Shown piece by piece: positions 1-11,900 of a stretch of 64,000 nucleotides of DNA. Within the stretch, counting starts at the first letter, position 1, and each line of letters begins with the position of its first letter. The translations under genes and the position numbers were made by a program. This stretch comes from Chlamydomonas sphaeroides (Eukaryota; Chlorophyta; Chlorophyceae; Chlamydomonadales; Chlamydomonadaceae): the NCBI GenBank assembly GCA_001662425.1, contig BDDC01000257.1, positions 1 to 64,000 of the forward strand, read 5' to 3'. The notes below the pieces were generated by a model that worked only from the letters and a program-made list of their open reading frames with translations, made no database searches and was not told where the DNA came from.

Positions 1-793
1 TGTGCGCTGCCTGGCGTGCGTGTCTGGATGCCGTGCGCACTGATGTGTGGGGGGCCAGCCCTACTCCTATGGGAGGCAGTGTAACGAATGTCTGTCTTCC
101 TTCTTCTTCTCCTCTGCACCCATGTGCTTTATTTGCGGTTGGCGTGCGCCTGACCCGTCTGCTGTGCTTTCATGCTTGATAGCTAGCTATGCATTGCCTG
201 AAGCCGTAGCCCTCCCGTGCGAAGGACACATATGCTTCCATACGGTACGTCGCTAACAACACCGCTCAGCTCTCCGACCCACTGACGCCGCGTGCCACAA
301 ACCCAAGCACGCCTTGACATCAAAATGCCCCCCGCAAAACAGCTTGACGCGCCCTCGCAGCGTCACCCGCATCGGCATCCCCTCTCGCAGGCGGGCCCAC
401 GACATACCAAGCAGCACACACTTCAAGGAGGTCTCTTGCTCCCTACCGCGCTCACGAGCGAACACACACTCGCTTCATTCACAGAACCGCGACTTAACCC
501 GAATGCACAGGCGCAGCGGGTCACCTGCGCCGCCCCCCTTTCCCCAGCCTGCGCCAGTCGCTCTCCCTCAAGCCTGCAAACCCCCCTCACCAGCCCGCTC
601 TCGCCCGCTGTCGCACCTGGCCCGCCGCTGTACCCGCTCGACCCCTGCACCATGCTTCCTGCCATGTTTCCGACCTCCCTGGTTCCCAAGGGTCCCTGGA
701 CAACAACTCGGTCCTCGCCGTAGCAACTCGGTCCTCGCCGTAAAGCAGGGCCCAAGCCAAACCAAGCTGCCGCTCCCATAACCAGCGTCTCCC
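1..793. other. 3' flanks of two convergent genes
   Basis: No coding exon is recognised here. A TGTAA motif on the plus strand at 80-84 is the usual chlorophyte polyadenylation signal and suggests that a plus-strand gene ends just outside the left edge. The rest is probably 3' untranslated sequence of the minus-strand ABCF5 gene. No minus-strand TGTAA was found in this stretch, so the ABCF5 transcript end is not located. The open frames here are GC-rich by-products without family similarity. Confidence 0.4.
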
Positions 794-3700
794 TTACTTC
801 TTCTTCTTCGCCTCGGTGGTGGCGTGGAAGGACTTGGCCTTCTCCTTCTTTAACCGCTCCTTCTCGGCCTTGGTCATCTGGGGTGGGACAACACATAAGG
901 TACCAGGAAGGGAGGGGACAGGTCAGGTTAGGTCAGGTCAGGTCAGGTCAGGTCAGGTCAGGTCAGGTCAGGTCAGGTCAGGTCAGGTCAGGTCAGGTCA
1001 GATCACGAGTCAGGTCAGGTCAGGTCAGATCACGAGTCAGCGCCAGCGGCTCGGGCCTGCAAGGCGCGGGCCAGGGCTGCAGGCACGTTGGCCGCACACA
1101 GGAGCTTAAGCCGACCCACACCGCGGCCTACTCTAGTTTCCACGCTGGCCATTACTGGAGGCCCACGCAGGGCCGCTCCCAACACCACCGTCGCCCCACA
1201 CCAACGCCATCCACTACACCAGCCATAACGAGATGGGGCCTGGCCCGTCTTCAGCGTGGCAGCGCCCTGGTTGGGGACCCCGGTGCTTGCCGTGAGGCGG
1301 GGCGCATCGCCTGTGCTGGACCTATATCTGTCCTGCCCTGACCGCACCCAACACGCCACGCCCTGCGCCCCGACCCACGTCCCCGCCCACCTTGGACTTT
1401 GCCTTGATGTTGTCCTTCTCAATCTCCTTGACCTTGGCCTCCTTCTCCTGCATCTTGGCCGCCTCGTCCCTGGAGCCAGGGCAGGAGCGGGCAGGACCGC
1501 GGGCTCGTGGGCCAGCACCTCGACGACCGGTGCCCCCTCACGGCATCCCATCCCAAGGAGGTGCACCAGTGCCGCCACGGCCGTTCCGCTTCTCGCCTGC
1601 CTGCCGAGCCAGCGGGACGGCTTCCCCTTCTCCGTTCCCTTTCCCCCGCGCTACCCTCCCCCTGCCCCCACCGCCTTCCCCTTCCCCTGCCTCCCGCCGT
1701 CTGCGGGTAGTTATCGTGACCGCCCCGCCCTGCCCCACTGTAAGCACACACAGGTGTGGGGTTCTGTTCTACCTAACACTGGAACACACTCAACGTTGGT
1801 CAACTTCAGGTAACCTTCATATCGGTGCGCGGGCTGGACGGGCGGGCCTCGGGTTCTTTGGAGGCGGCGCTGGGCTTTGCTTCCCGCATGGATGCATCTA
1901 AACGCATCCCTACTTTCTTCCTTCGCACGACCAGAACGTCACCAACCCGGGGCGTGCCGCTTGTGGGGGTGGTACACTGGTACTATATTTCGGCCCTATT
2001 AAGTTGAACACACTCTCTAGCCAACCCATACCCCTGCCCGCTCCTTTCCGCCGCGCCTCCCACGCCCCCGCCTCACTCGTTCTTCTCCAGGTAGTACTCG
2101 TAGTCGCCCTGGTAGTCCATCAGCTTGTTGCCCTCCACCAGCAGCACGCGGGTGGCGATCTGGCGCAAAAAGTACCTGAGCGTTAGGTATGAAGGGGAGG
2201 GAAGGGAAGGTGGGAGGTGTGGAGAGCTTGCAGTGCGAGCTGGGCGTCGGGCCCGGGCAGGGCGGAGCGCGGACCCTGCGCTGCGCAGAGGCGGTGCACC
2301 CCAGCCGCGGTGGGGAACTCCATCCCGGGGGCTGCCAGGGGGCAGCCGCACCCTCGCGCCAAAGCCGCCGCCGGCGCGGCTAGGGCGCTACCGTTCGACC
2401 CCATCTTGTCGGCCGATGTCCCAACCCCAACCTCGCGCATTCGCATGGGTCCGGGTCCCACGCACCGATCGTGGCTGACGGCGATGACCGCGCCCTGGAA
2501 GGCGCGGATGGCCTCCTCCAGCATCTCCTGCGGGGTGAGGCGAGGAGGGTGCATGGTGTATGGGAGAGGGGCGGCGCGCGCTGGAGTGAGACTAGTACGA
2601 GGCGCACTGGGGCAGGCACACAGCAAGAGAGCAAGCCGTTGCTGCGCCGACTGTGGCCCCACAGCCCCCACGCCTAGCCCAACCACCCCTACGCCCCACG
2701 AACCCAACCCGCTTCCCTCTCCTTCTCCCCTCTCCTCTTTCCCCTCTCCTCTCCCCACCTTGGAGGGGATGTCGAGGTGGTTGGTGGGCTCATCCAGCAC
2801 CAGCAGCGTGCCCTGGGTGCACATGAACTTGGCCAGAGCCAGGCGGGCCTTCTCGCCGCCGCTCAGCACGCGGACCTGGGCGGGGCAGGGTGAGCGGGCG
2901 GAGGTGAGCAGGGCAACCTGCGACAAGGACCTGCCACGTGTCCTCCACCGTTCACGCCTTCGCCATCTTACAAGTTGCCTAAGGGCGGCGTACACACGTG
3001 CGAACCCAAACCCAAACCCAAACCCGCCTCCCCTTCCCTTCCCGCCTGCCAACCTTCTTCTCCATGGCCAGCCCGCTGAACAGCATGCGGCCAAGCAGCG
3101 CCTTCAGGTCGTTCAGCTTGGCGTCAGGGGAGGCCTGCGGCGATCGAGCGCGGGAGGACGTGGAGCGACAAACACAGGCCCCGTTGCCAGCCAGAGCTTG
3201 GTGTGGCGCGCGTCAGCATCTCAGGCATACATTGCTTCAATGTTACAGCCGCCCCAGGCCACGCCTGCACGCCGCCCAGTACACCTGGGGCGCATGGGCC
3301 ACACGGGTTCATGACCCACCTGCACCAGCGTCTCCAGCACGTTGAGCTCCAGGTCCAGAGCCTCGGCCTGTGCGGCGGGTGGAGTGCAGTGCAGGCGGCA
3401 GTCGTTGGCGGTACCCACACCCACCAAGGAGCCGCTACGAGGCACCGTTGGGAGGCGGCCGGAGCGCCCGTCCACGCCCGGCGACGGGAGTGCTGCCAGC
3501 GCCCCTGCCCCGCAGGCGCCCATGCACTGGTACCTGGTTTTGCTCAAAATAGTTGGGCGTGATGCCGTGCTCGCCCAGCCGCACGGTGCCCTTCTGGGGC
3601 GCCTCGCGGCCCATGATGAGCCGCAGCAGCGTGCTCTTGCCTGGGAGACGGGGTGGAGGGGTGGAGGGGCAGGTGGGAAGGGGAAGGGAAGAGGAAGAGT

Positions 3701-6700
3701 GAGACGGGCAGGGTTGGGTTGGCGTGCATGCCAGGCACAGCAGGAGCACGAGCTCTTTCGTGCCACTGCCGCGAGCCCCCTATGCATGCACCGACCATCC
3801 AGCGCCCGCTCACCCGCTCCATTGGGCCCGATGATGGCCACCCGGTCGCCCTTGGTAATCTCCAGCTTGGCGTTCTTGAACAGCGGCCGCCCGGGGTAAC
3901 CATGCGTTAGGCCCTAGAGGGGGCAGGGGGCAGGGGCAAGTTGTGGTGAGCCCGTTGGCTCAAGCCGCCCAAGACATAGTGGACAGGAGCGCTTCAGCCC
4001 CATCATGCTCCCCTGCCCGATTGTGCCTGCCCTGTCCGCGTATGTCCTGTCATCGGTCGTCACGGTTGCTGCCCCTTGGTGCGTGCGTACACCAGCAGCT
4101 CTTACCTCAATGGTGAGCACCTTCTGGCCCATCTTCTCCACGTTGGGGAAGGTGAAGGCCTTCCGCTTGGGCACAAAGGGCTTCTCGATGAGGCCCTCCG
4201 CCCGGATGCGCTCCAGCGTCTTCTCGGCCTGCAGGTGGAGGTTGGGTTGGGTTTGAGTGGAGTTGGACCAAGGCGGCGCGGGCGGCAGCCAGGGCAAGAG
4301 TCGGGCCCGGGTACAGACAGGATACCATACGGTGCAGGCCACCATGCCGCAGACAGCAATCCGAGGTACGTCATCTCATTTCCTGCCGCCCCAGCCGCAC
4401 CCTGCCGCCCTCCCCACGGCCGCGCCCCTCCCCCTGTCCCCTGTCACCGCACCTGGCTAGCGCGCCCGCTCTGCGCGCCTCCCGCCAGCCGCTGCATAAT
4501 CTCCTCCTGCTTGGCAATCTCCTTCTGCTGCTTCTCCCAGGCGGCCCACTGCAGCGCCGCCTTCTCGCTCTGCGCACAGGGCATGAGTGGACGCATGGGA
4601 AGAGTGGGCGCGGGCAGGCGCGGACATGTCGGCGGGCGCCGGCTGGTAGAGGCGGTATGCCAGCGTGTTGCGGCACCTCAGCACATGGGCGCTTTGCGGT
4701 TCCCAACAACATGTGTCGCAGCGCCCCAGCTCCTCAGCTGCTGGGGCTGCACACCACTCCCGCATCTCCCGGCACACAATGCACGCGCCGCACTCCTTTC
4801 CACGTTGCCAGCGACGTGCTACACTGTGGGAGCACGTACAAAACACTGAACTTTACATTATGCATGGCCGCGGCCTTACCTTGCTGGCCACGTACTGCGT
4901 GTAGTTGCCGGGGTAGGTGGTGGCCACGCCCCGCTCCGTCTCCACGATCTTGGTGCACAGCTGGTCCAGGAACTCGCGATCGTGCGACACAATCACCATG
5001 GGCACCTCCTGCGGGGGCGGGGAACCGGGGCGGACAGCGAGGGCAGTTCGAGGGCTGGGGCCGCTAGCTGCTGGCCCCGCAGCCCGGCTCCGCCCGCCCC
5101 GTCCCCGGCAAACCCCGCATGTACGCGCGCCGACAGCCGTGCCCGCCTACATGCCCCGGCAAAGCTCTGCATGGCACCCTGCCCCGCGATTCGACATCTG
5201 CCGACGCGGTTCAGGCATTTTGGCCATGGGCGGCACCCTTCCATGCCGTCGTCCGCGCGGCCCATCCGGCCGCCCTGGCATGCCGGCTGGCCTTTGCACT
5301 CCGCGCCCCTGCCGCACCGCACCTGCTTGCGCAGGTAGCCCTCCAGCCACTGGATGGCGTCCAGGTCCAGGTGGTTGGTGGGCTCGTCCAGCAGCAGCAG
5401 GTCGGGCTCCTGGGCGGGCGATGGAGGGGAGGTGCCAAGGGAGATGGAAAGAAGGGGACGGCAGTGGGCAAGCAGCAGCACACACTCTTCGCAGCCCCGC
5501 CCGCGCCGCCCCCTAGCTCAAGCCTGAGGCGCCTCCGCGCCGCGGTCTCCGGCCCCGTCACGCCCCTCCCGCTATGCCTCTTCCACCCCGCCTCCCGCGC
5601 CCTCTCCTGGGCCCCCACGCCCGAACCCCCCCGCCCTCCCTCTTCCACCCCGCCTCCCGCGCCCTCCCGAGGGCCACCCCTCCGCCCTCCGCACCTGCAG
5701 CAGCAGCTTGCCCAGGCACATGCGCATCTGCCAGCCGCCGCTGAAGGAGGCCACCAGGCGGTCGTTGTCCTCCTGCTTGAAGCCCAGCTCCGGCATCATC
5801 TGGTCGATCTTCTTGTCCAGCAGCTCCACGTCCAGGTCAATCACCTGGCGCATTGCGACATGGTGGCGATGGCAGGCACCACTCACTACTGCTGTTTGCT
5901 GTAGACGCACCAGAGTGCCGGTGGGAGGCTAGGCGGACCCGCCTGGTGTGCCCCAGCGCGGTGGGCGCTGCCGTGCGAGTGCTGGTACTGGGTGTGGCTG
6001 CCCTCGACCGATGCCTCCGCCCCGGCCACCCACCTTGTTGTTGAGCTTGTCCAGCTCGTCCAGGATGTCCTGCATGCGGTCCATGTCATCGCCCACGCTC
6101 TCCAGCGACACGCTCAGCTCCTCCTGCCGCTTCTTGACCTGCGCAGGAAAGGGCGGCGTTGGGATGACATCGCAACCAGCACGGCGCAACGGCTGCTCGC
6201 AGGCCGCACGCGCAGCCTAGCTGTCGGCTCCTGCAGCCTCCAGCTGCTGCCTACAGCAAGTCCAGCCCGACCCGGACCGTGGCGCGCCGTACTGCCGTAC
6301 CTTCATCTGCATCTCGTACACGCTGTAGAACTCCTCGCGCACCGTGCGGCCCGGCTGCACGTCGAACTCCTGCGGGCGACGGCGGCAGCAGCGCGCGGCG
6401 CAGCACGGTCGTCGGCGCCTGCCCCTCGCCCCAGCCGCCGCAACCTGACCATGCCCAGCGCCTCCTGGCCCTTCCGTCTGCCGTGCCCCATTTCAACTTA
6501 CACCCCAAACCCCCACCCCCAGGATTCACACCCCAAAGGCCATCCACAGGGAGGCGGTGCGCATGCTCCCTACACGGCCTCCCTTCCCTGTCGCCTGCCG
6601 CTGTACACCTACAACACGACACACAACCTATTCCTCAACATACCCTCACTTCCCCTACCCCCTCCCACCAGCCCCCACCTGCGCCAGGTAGGCGATGCGC

Positions 6701-8494
6701 ATGTTCTTGCGCGCCTTGATCACCTCGCCGCTGTCCGGCTGCAGGCGGCCCATGACGATGGCCAGCTGCGTGGTCTTGCCCGCGCCGTTGACGCCTGGGG
6801 CCAGGACCACACCAAAGGGCCCGCCAGGGTTGCGGCGTCAGCACGCAAGACCCAATGGCGCCAGCGCCAGCCATGGCCCGCGGCCGGCCCGCCTTCGCGT
6901 CTGCAGCGTGCACCGCACCTCGCGACGGTGCCCCGCATGTTGGCTGTCGCTCGCCGGCGCCCCAGCCTTCCCGCGTGCCTGCGCTTCCCACAGCCCTGCC
7001 GTTCCCTGCGCTCTTCCCGGCTTCCTGGCCTCTACCCAGCCCGTGGACTCACCCACGAGGCCAACTCGCTCGCCCTTCTTGACCTCCCAGCTGCAGTTCT
7101 TGAGCACCTGCTGGTTCTTGAACGTGATGGCGATCTGCGCAGCGGCGGCAGGGCGGCAGCACGCCTCAGCGCAAGCGGCGCGCCACGACAGCCGCCTCAC
7201 GCCACGCGGCTACCCGGGCCAGCGGTCAGCGCGCCGAACCCACACAGCCCACAGGTGCACCGGACTGCCTGGGCGCCAGGCCCGCGCGCAGGGCCCCAGA
7301 TAGGGCCCGGCGGCGTACAGCGGCAGCGGCCCTCCAACTGGGGCCTGATGCCCGACACCCAACGCCCGCAGCCGCACAGCGGGCAGCGTCCCATGCGGGA
7401 GCCCAGCACCACCGCCGCCGCCTTCAATTGGGCGCCTCCCGGCCAACGCCAGCGGCTCGACAGGGCTGATAGGCTGGCTGCCTGGTCCCGGCGCATTTAG
7501 GCTACCGGCGGCACGGACGCTGCGAGCGCTACTGTGCAGCGCGGGGCCTCTGGGAGCTGCCCCGATGGGACCTCTGCATACGCTTGTCCCAAGGACCTGC
7601 CAGTGTGCCAGCGCGACACCGCCTGCACCATCTCACGACCCGCGTGTGGCGCCGCAGCCGGGGCTTACGTCCCGCTTGCGCCAGCAGCGAGGGCTGCCTT
7701 GCTGCTCGGCACTAATGCAGCACCGACGGCGGCAGACGGCTGCGGCGGACGCTGCCGGACGCTGCCGGAGGCCGTCCCAGATATGGATCCGAGAACCATC
7801 GACGTGCTGCCCAGCTGCTGGCCAAATACTAGCACGCATCATTGCAACCAGGCCGCGGCCTCACGTTCTCCAGGCGGATGCCTGAACCGATGCCCGACGA
7901 GCCCGTCTTGCTCTTCTCGGAGTCGGCGGAATCGCTGAGCGTCTCAACCGTGGGCGAGATCGTCTGCTCAACCGGGGGCTCATCCGCTGCCGCCGGCGCG
8001 GCCACGGTCTCGACCTGCAAAGGGGCGCAACCGGGGGTCGCGGGTTTGGTCAGCAAGGGAGCGTCGGCACGGCGTGGGCACGGCCACGGCACAACAACCG
8101 GCGCTGACGGTACGCCGCTTGCGAACAGGGCGTCTGGCGCGTCGTAGGCTTGTAGATCTATGCAGATAGGCGCAGAACGCTTGAGGAAGCGCGACAGCCG
8201 GCGACGCTGAGTGCCGACCGCACAACCCCAGCAAAGGCTGCCGCTGCAAGCTCCGTGCTCCGCCCGGCAAAATCCCCTGGCGAGACACACCTCCGCAACA
8301 CGTGCGACGACCCCGCATCTCCGGCCGCTGGTGCAGGGGTCACGATGCTCCTCAAGCTGGCGCACCCAGCGGGCTAGGGCTGCAGCAGCCTTACGGCCGG
8401 CGCGAGAGCACGGAACATTGCGGCGAGGCGCGAAGGTTGGGACCGTGCGGCCAGTTGTGGTGGGCAGGTTGAGCCCAAGTTGGCGCTGCATCAT
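794..8494 (-). CDS. ABCF5: ABC-F family ATPase, plastid ABCF5 type
   Basis: Twin-ATPase ABC-F protein without membrane domains; family members act on ribosomes as translation factors. Exons, 5' to 3' on the minus strand: 8494-8366, 8014-7865, 7134-7053, 6794-6679, 6369-6301, 6138-6034, 5844-5695, 5409-5323, 5008-4880, 4569-4453, 4228-4106, 3913-3814, 3640-3534, 3367-3320, 3134-3054, 2875-2759, 2527-2466, 2175-2077, 1469-1391, 877-794. They join in phase to 677 codons. Residues 1-90 are a Ser/Arg/Ala-rich leader like a chloroplast transit peptide. First ATPase: Walker A GVNGAGKTT near 121, signature SGGWQ, Walker B then DEPTNHLD near 275. Second: GPNGAGKST near 447, LSGGE at 535, DEPTNHLD at 559. 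The Lys-rich C-terminus ends in KKKK. The start is the first in-frame ATG after the promoter region; a second ATG follows directly. It is divergent from the transporter gene. Similarity to plant ABCF5 runs over the whole length; plastid location is inferred from the leader. Confidence 0.95.
921..1038. repeat. GGTCA pentanucleotide microsatellite
   Basis: About 16 head-to-tail GGTCA units at 921-1000, one of them GGTTA, followed by a degenerate tail with two copies of GATCACGAGT separated by more GGTCA. It lies in the last intron (878-1390) of the ABCF5 gene and does not touch splice sites. Confidence 0.95.
1758..1789 (-). repeat. Dispersed 32-base element, copy in ABCF5 intron
   Basis: Read on the minus strand, this segment matches 53342-53373 on the plus strand over 32 bases with a single mismatch, and more loosely 53196-53227. 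The shared core is AGTGTTAGGTAG followed by ACAGAAC. It sits in the ABCF5 intron between exons 18 and 19, whereas the other copies lie in an intron of ELP1, so the element is dispersed and not linked to one gene. Confidence 0.8.
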
Positions 8495-8922
8495 TTCCAA
8501 GCTGCTGCACAAGTGCAACGAACGTGACGAACAGGGTCGCAGCTTAAAGTGTGTTCAGCGCAGAACCTGAAGCCCAATCGCCATTGGCCCATCGTCGGGG
8601 TAGTTGCCCGTCAGGTCTTCCACTCCAGGCGCCCTGACAGCACATAAGCGTCGACTACCTGCCCACAATACGTCGCGCTCAGGGCTACGACGCACTGTGC
8701 TCCAAGCCACTCCAAAGCCGAAGCCGCGCACGCTTGCTTGCGCGCCTTTCAGAAACACGCGTGCGCAACGCCCGAGGCGTCAGGCCGCAGGCAGGGATAA
8801 TTGGAGCAGTTTGCGCTCCAACCACACATCCAGTCGCTCTTTTTCCCATCCGCGAACGGGCGGCCGCTTGTCCGCGCCAGCCGGCTGCGCTGAGCTCTTC
8901 AGCTCGCGGCGCCAGCACGGTC
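8495..8922. promoter_or_regulatory. Divergent promoter region, ABCF5 / DMT transporter
   Basis: This 428-base interval separates the start codons of the minus-strand ABCF5 gene and the plus-strand transporter gene, so it must hold both 5' untranslated regions and promoters. I see no clear TATA box and no repeat. The assignment rests on gene geometry only. Confidence 0.5.
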
Positions 8923-11900
8923 ATGTCCGCACCGAGTCGCTGCACCGCCCATGGAGGCACGAGCGCGCCCCACGCCCGTCGCCTCGCGTCGCCCGGCCTC
9001 CCCCCAGCCTCGCCCCTCTGGGGCGCCCCGCTTCGACCCCGGCTCGGCCCATCCACCCTCTCCGCCCTCCCCTCCGGCCCCTCCCCTTCCCCCTCCCCGC
9101 CCGTGGCCGTCCTCGACCGCGCCCCCTCCGCCCCCGCTCCCTCCCCTTCCTCGTCCCCCTCCACCTCCTCCCCCGCGCCCCCGCCAGCGCCGCTCAACGG
9201 CTACCTCGCCCTCTCCTTCGTGCCGCTGCTGTGGGGCACCTACAACCCCTGCATCCGCTACCTGTACGCCGAGGCCGACCCGCTCGACCCCGCATCGCTG
9301 ACGGCGGTGCGCACAGCGCTAAGTGCCGGCGCGCTGCTGCTGCCCGCGCTCATCGGCTGGCTGTGGACCAAGGGCTCTGCCGCTCTGGGCAGCAGCAGCA
9401 GCAGCAGCGGGGGACAGGACAAGGTAGGACCTGTTCGGGGTGTGGGGGCGGTCCTGGGGGCGATGACGCGGGCTCCACATGCCACGGGCGGGTGTGCGAA
9501 GCCGGCGGAAGCGCTGCTGCCCGCTGCAGCTGCGGGGCAGGCCGTGGGGTGCGTGCCGTGGACGTGTTCTAAGGCTGCGAAGCGGAGTCTGCGACAGATC
9601 GCGTGAGTCTTTTGTGGAGATTGGCAACCGCACGCATGCCCCACGGCCATCCCCTCTGTGTCCCTGCAGGCGGGCGGCGAGGCAGCGGAGCTGCGGTCGG
9701 GCGGCACGTCGGCGCTGGGCCGACAGCTGGCGGCGGCAGGCGAGGGCGAGGCGGAGGGCGTGGCGGCTGTGGAGGAGGCGGGGCTCATGGCCTCCGCCGG
9801 CCCCTCGCCCTCGGGCCCCTCCTCCGCCGCCGCGGCCTCGGCGCTGTTTGCCGAGCCGCTGCACACGGAGCGGCTGGGCCCGGTGCTGACGACCACCTTC
9901 AACAGCGTGGTGCTGGCAGGGCTGGAGCTGGGCATCCTCAACTTCCTGGGCACCGCGCTGCAGGTGGTGGAGCAGGGCTCGGTGCAGCGCCTATCATGGC
10001 ATCATCATGATGCGCATCCTGATGTCGCTGTCGTCATCATGACGTTGGCAGCGCGCGTCATGACATGCATCGCAGCATGTGCCCTGCGCACGTATCCGGG
10101 CCGCAGCTGGCAGGCTGCGTGTGTGCCGCCTCGCCTAGACGCGGCCGCGTGTCTTGCGGCCGCTGGCCAACTGCCTTGCCCGAACCCGCCGCCCCCTGCC
10201 CACCAACCGACCGACCCCCAGGTGGAGGGGCTGCACTCCACGTCCGCCACGCGCGCCGGCTTCCTGGCCGAGGTGACGGCCGTGCTGACGCCGCTGGTGA
10301 GCTGGCGGGGCGGGGGAAAGGAGGAAGCCCCGCCCGCGCTGTGGTGCAGGCGCGCAGCGGCGGCCACCTCACGGCCATGGCCGCTGACAACCCAGCTGCT
10401 CGCACTACCGCCACAGCTGCGCGGCGCCATCCGTTGGTCCCAGGGGCTGGACCCATGGGACGCGCCTGACTCACACCGCGACACGCGCGGCCCCCTGCTG
10501 CGTGCAGGTGTCGTACGCCGCCGGCTACTCCATCCCGCCCGCCATGTGGGCGGCGGTGGGCGTGGGGCTGGTGGGCTCCACCATGGTCGCGTACGACACA
10601 TCGCTGGTGAGTGCCGTACGCGAGTGGCGAGAGGGGGCGTGTCCGCCTGTTGGGTGCACGTGTGACACGAGGAGCTGGGGCTGGCGATGGATGGAGCGGC
10701 CGTCAGTGTCGCCACCCGCCCTCCCGTCCTGCTCTGTCCCCCGCAGCCGCGCGCCGCAAGCCCAGCGCCCGAGCCGGCTGTGCCCGAGCCAGCAGCGCCT
10801 GCGGCCGCCGCCGCCTCCGTGGCCTCCTCCTCCGCCCGCGTGGCATCCACCGCCGCCGGCGCGCCGACCGGCAGCGAGCTGCCGGTGCCTGAGCCCCTGA
10901 CGGCGACGGCGGCCGCCGCCGCCGATGCCCTGCCGGACGCCGCCGCCGCCGCCATCGCGCCGACGGCGTCGCCGCTCGCAACCGCACTGGCGGCGAGCCC
11001 CTCGCCGTCGCTGGCGCCGCTGCCGCTAGACGAAATCGCCGTCAGCGCCGCCGCAGCCGCGGCGGCGGCGGACGCGAACAGCGATGCTGCCGCTGCCGCT
11101 GTGGCGGCCGTGGCACCGGACGCGGCGGCGGCTGTAGCTCCCGTGGCAGCGGACGCTGTGGCTACGGCTTCGACGGCGCTGCAGGCCGCCGGGTCGGCGG
11201 CGGCCAGCGCCGCCGACGCGGCGGCGGCGGCGGCGCAGCCAGCGGTGGAGGCGGCGGTGGAGGCGGCGGCGGCGGCGACACCGCTGGCCATCACTGGCGG
11301 CGAGACCTACCTGCTGCTGGCCTGTCTCTTCTTCTCCGTGTGCACGGGTGGGTGGGGACGATGAGCCGCAGCCCCCGCACCACGCCCCATCTCAGGCCGC
11401 CTCAGGCCACAGGACGGAGCCCGCCAGCCCAAGGCCCGACTGAGGCAGCGGGACGGGGCTGCTGCAGACGCCCTCAGACGCCCTTCCGCTCCAACGGCGC
11501 CCGCACCCCCTCGCCCCTCCCTCCCTCCATCTCCCTCCCTGCCTGCCTGTCCTCCCAGTGCGCATGGCCATCTATGCGCCCAAGATGGACAGCGTCAGCC
11601 TGGCCGCCATGAAGAAGGTGGGGCTCAGCGCCATGAGCCTGGGCTGGATGGCAGCCAACAACGCACGTGAGTGAAGACAAGCGGGAGTGCAGCAGCCACC
11701 AAGGCGCAGAGGGCTGGGCGATGCGCCTGCGCCTGTGGAGAGGGGCTGGGCGCCCTGGGGTGTGGGGCGAGATCGAGGGAACGGCAGTGCTTGGGGGGTG
11801 AGGGCCGGCGCCATCGGCAGGGTAGCACGCCGTGCGGACACCAGCCGTTGGTCCAGTCTGTAGAGTCAATCGACTTACATCGTCAGTGTATCGATAATCA

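Noticed and set aside
7665..7705. Extra small exon in ABCF5 between exons 2 and 3
   Set aside because: A segment with acceptor- and donor-like ends exists, but its length breaks phase. Direct joining of 7865 to 7134 gives an alignment to the family with no gap.
10005..11294. Open frame of 429 codons on the minus strand
   Set aside because: It is the complement of the Ala-codon-rich transporter exon 5, and the apparent Ala/Ser protein is a by-product of GCN/GGC repeats.
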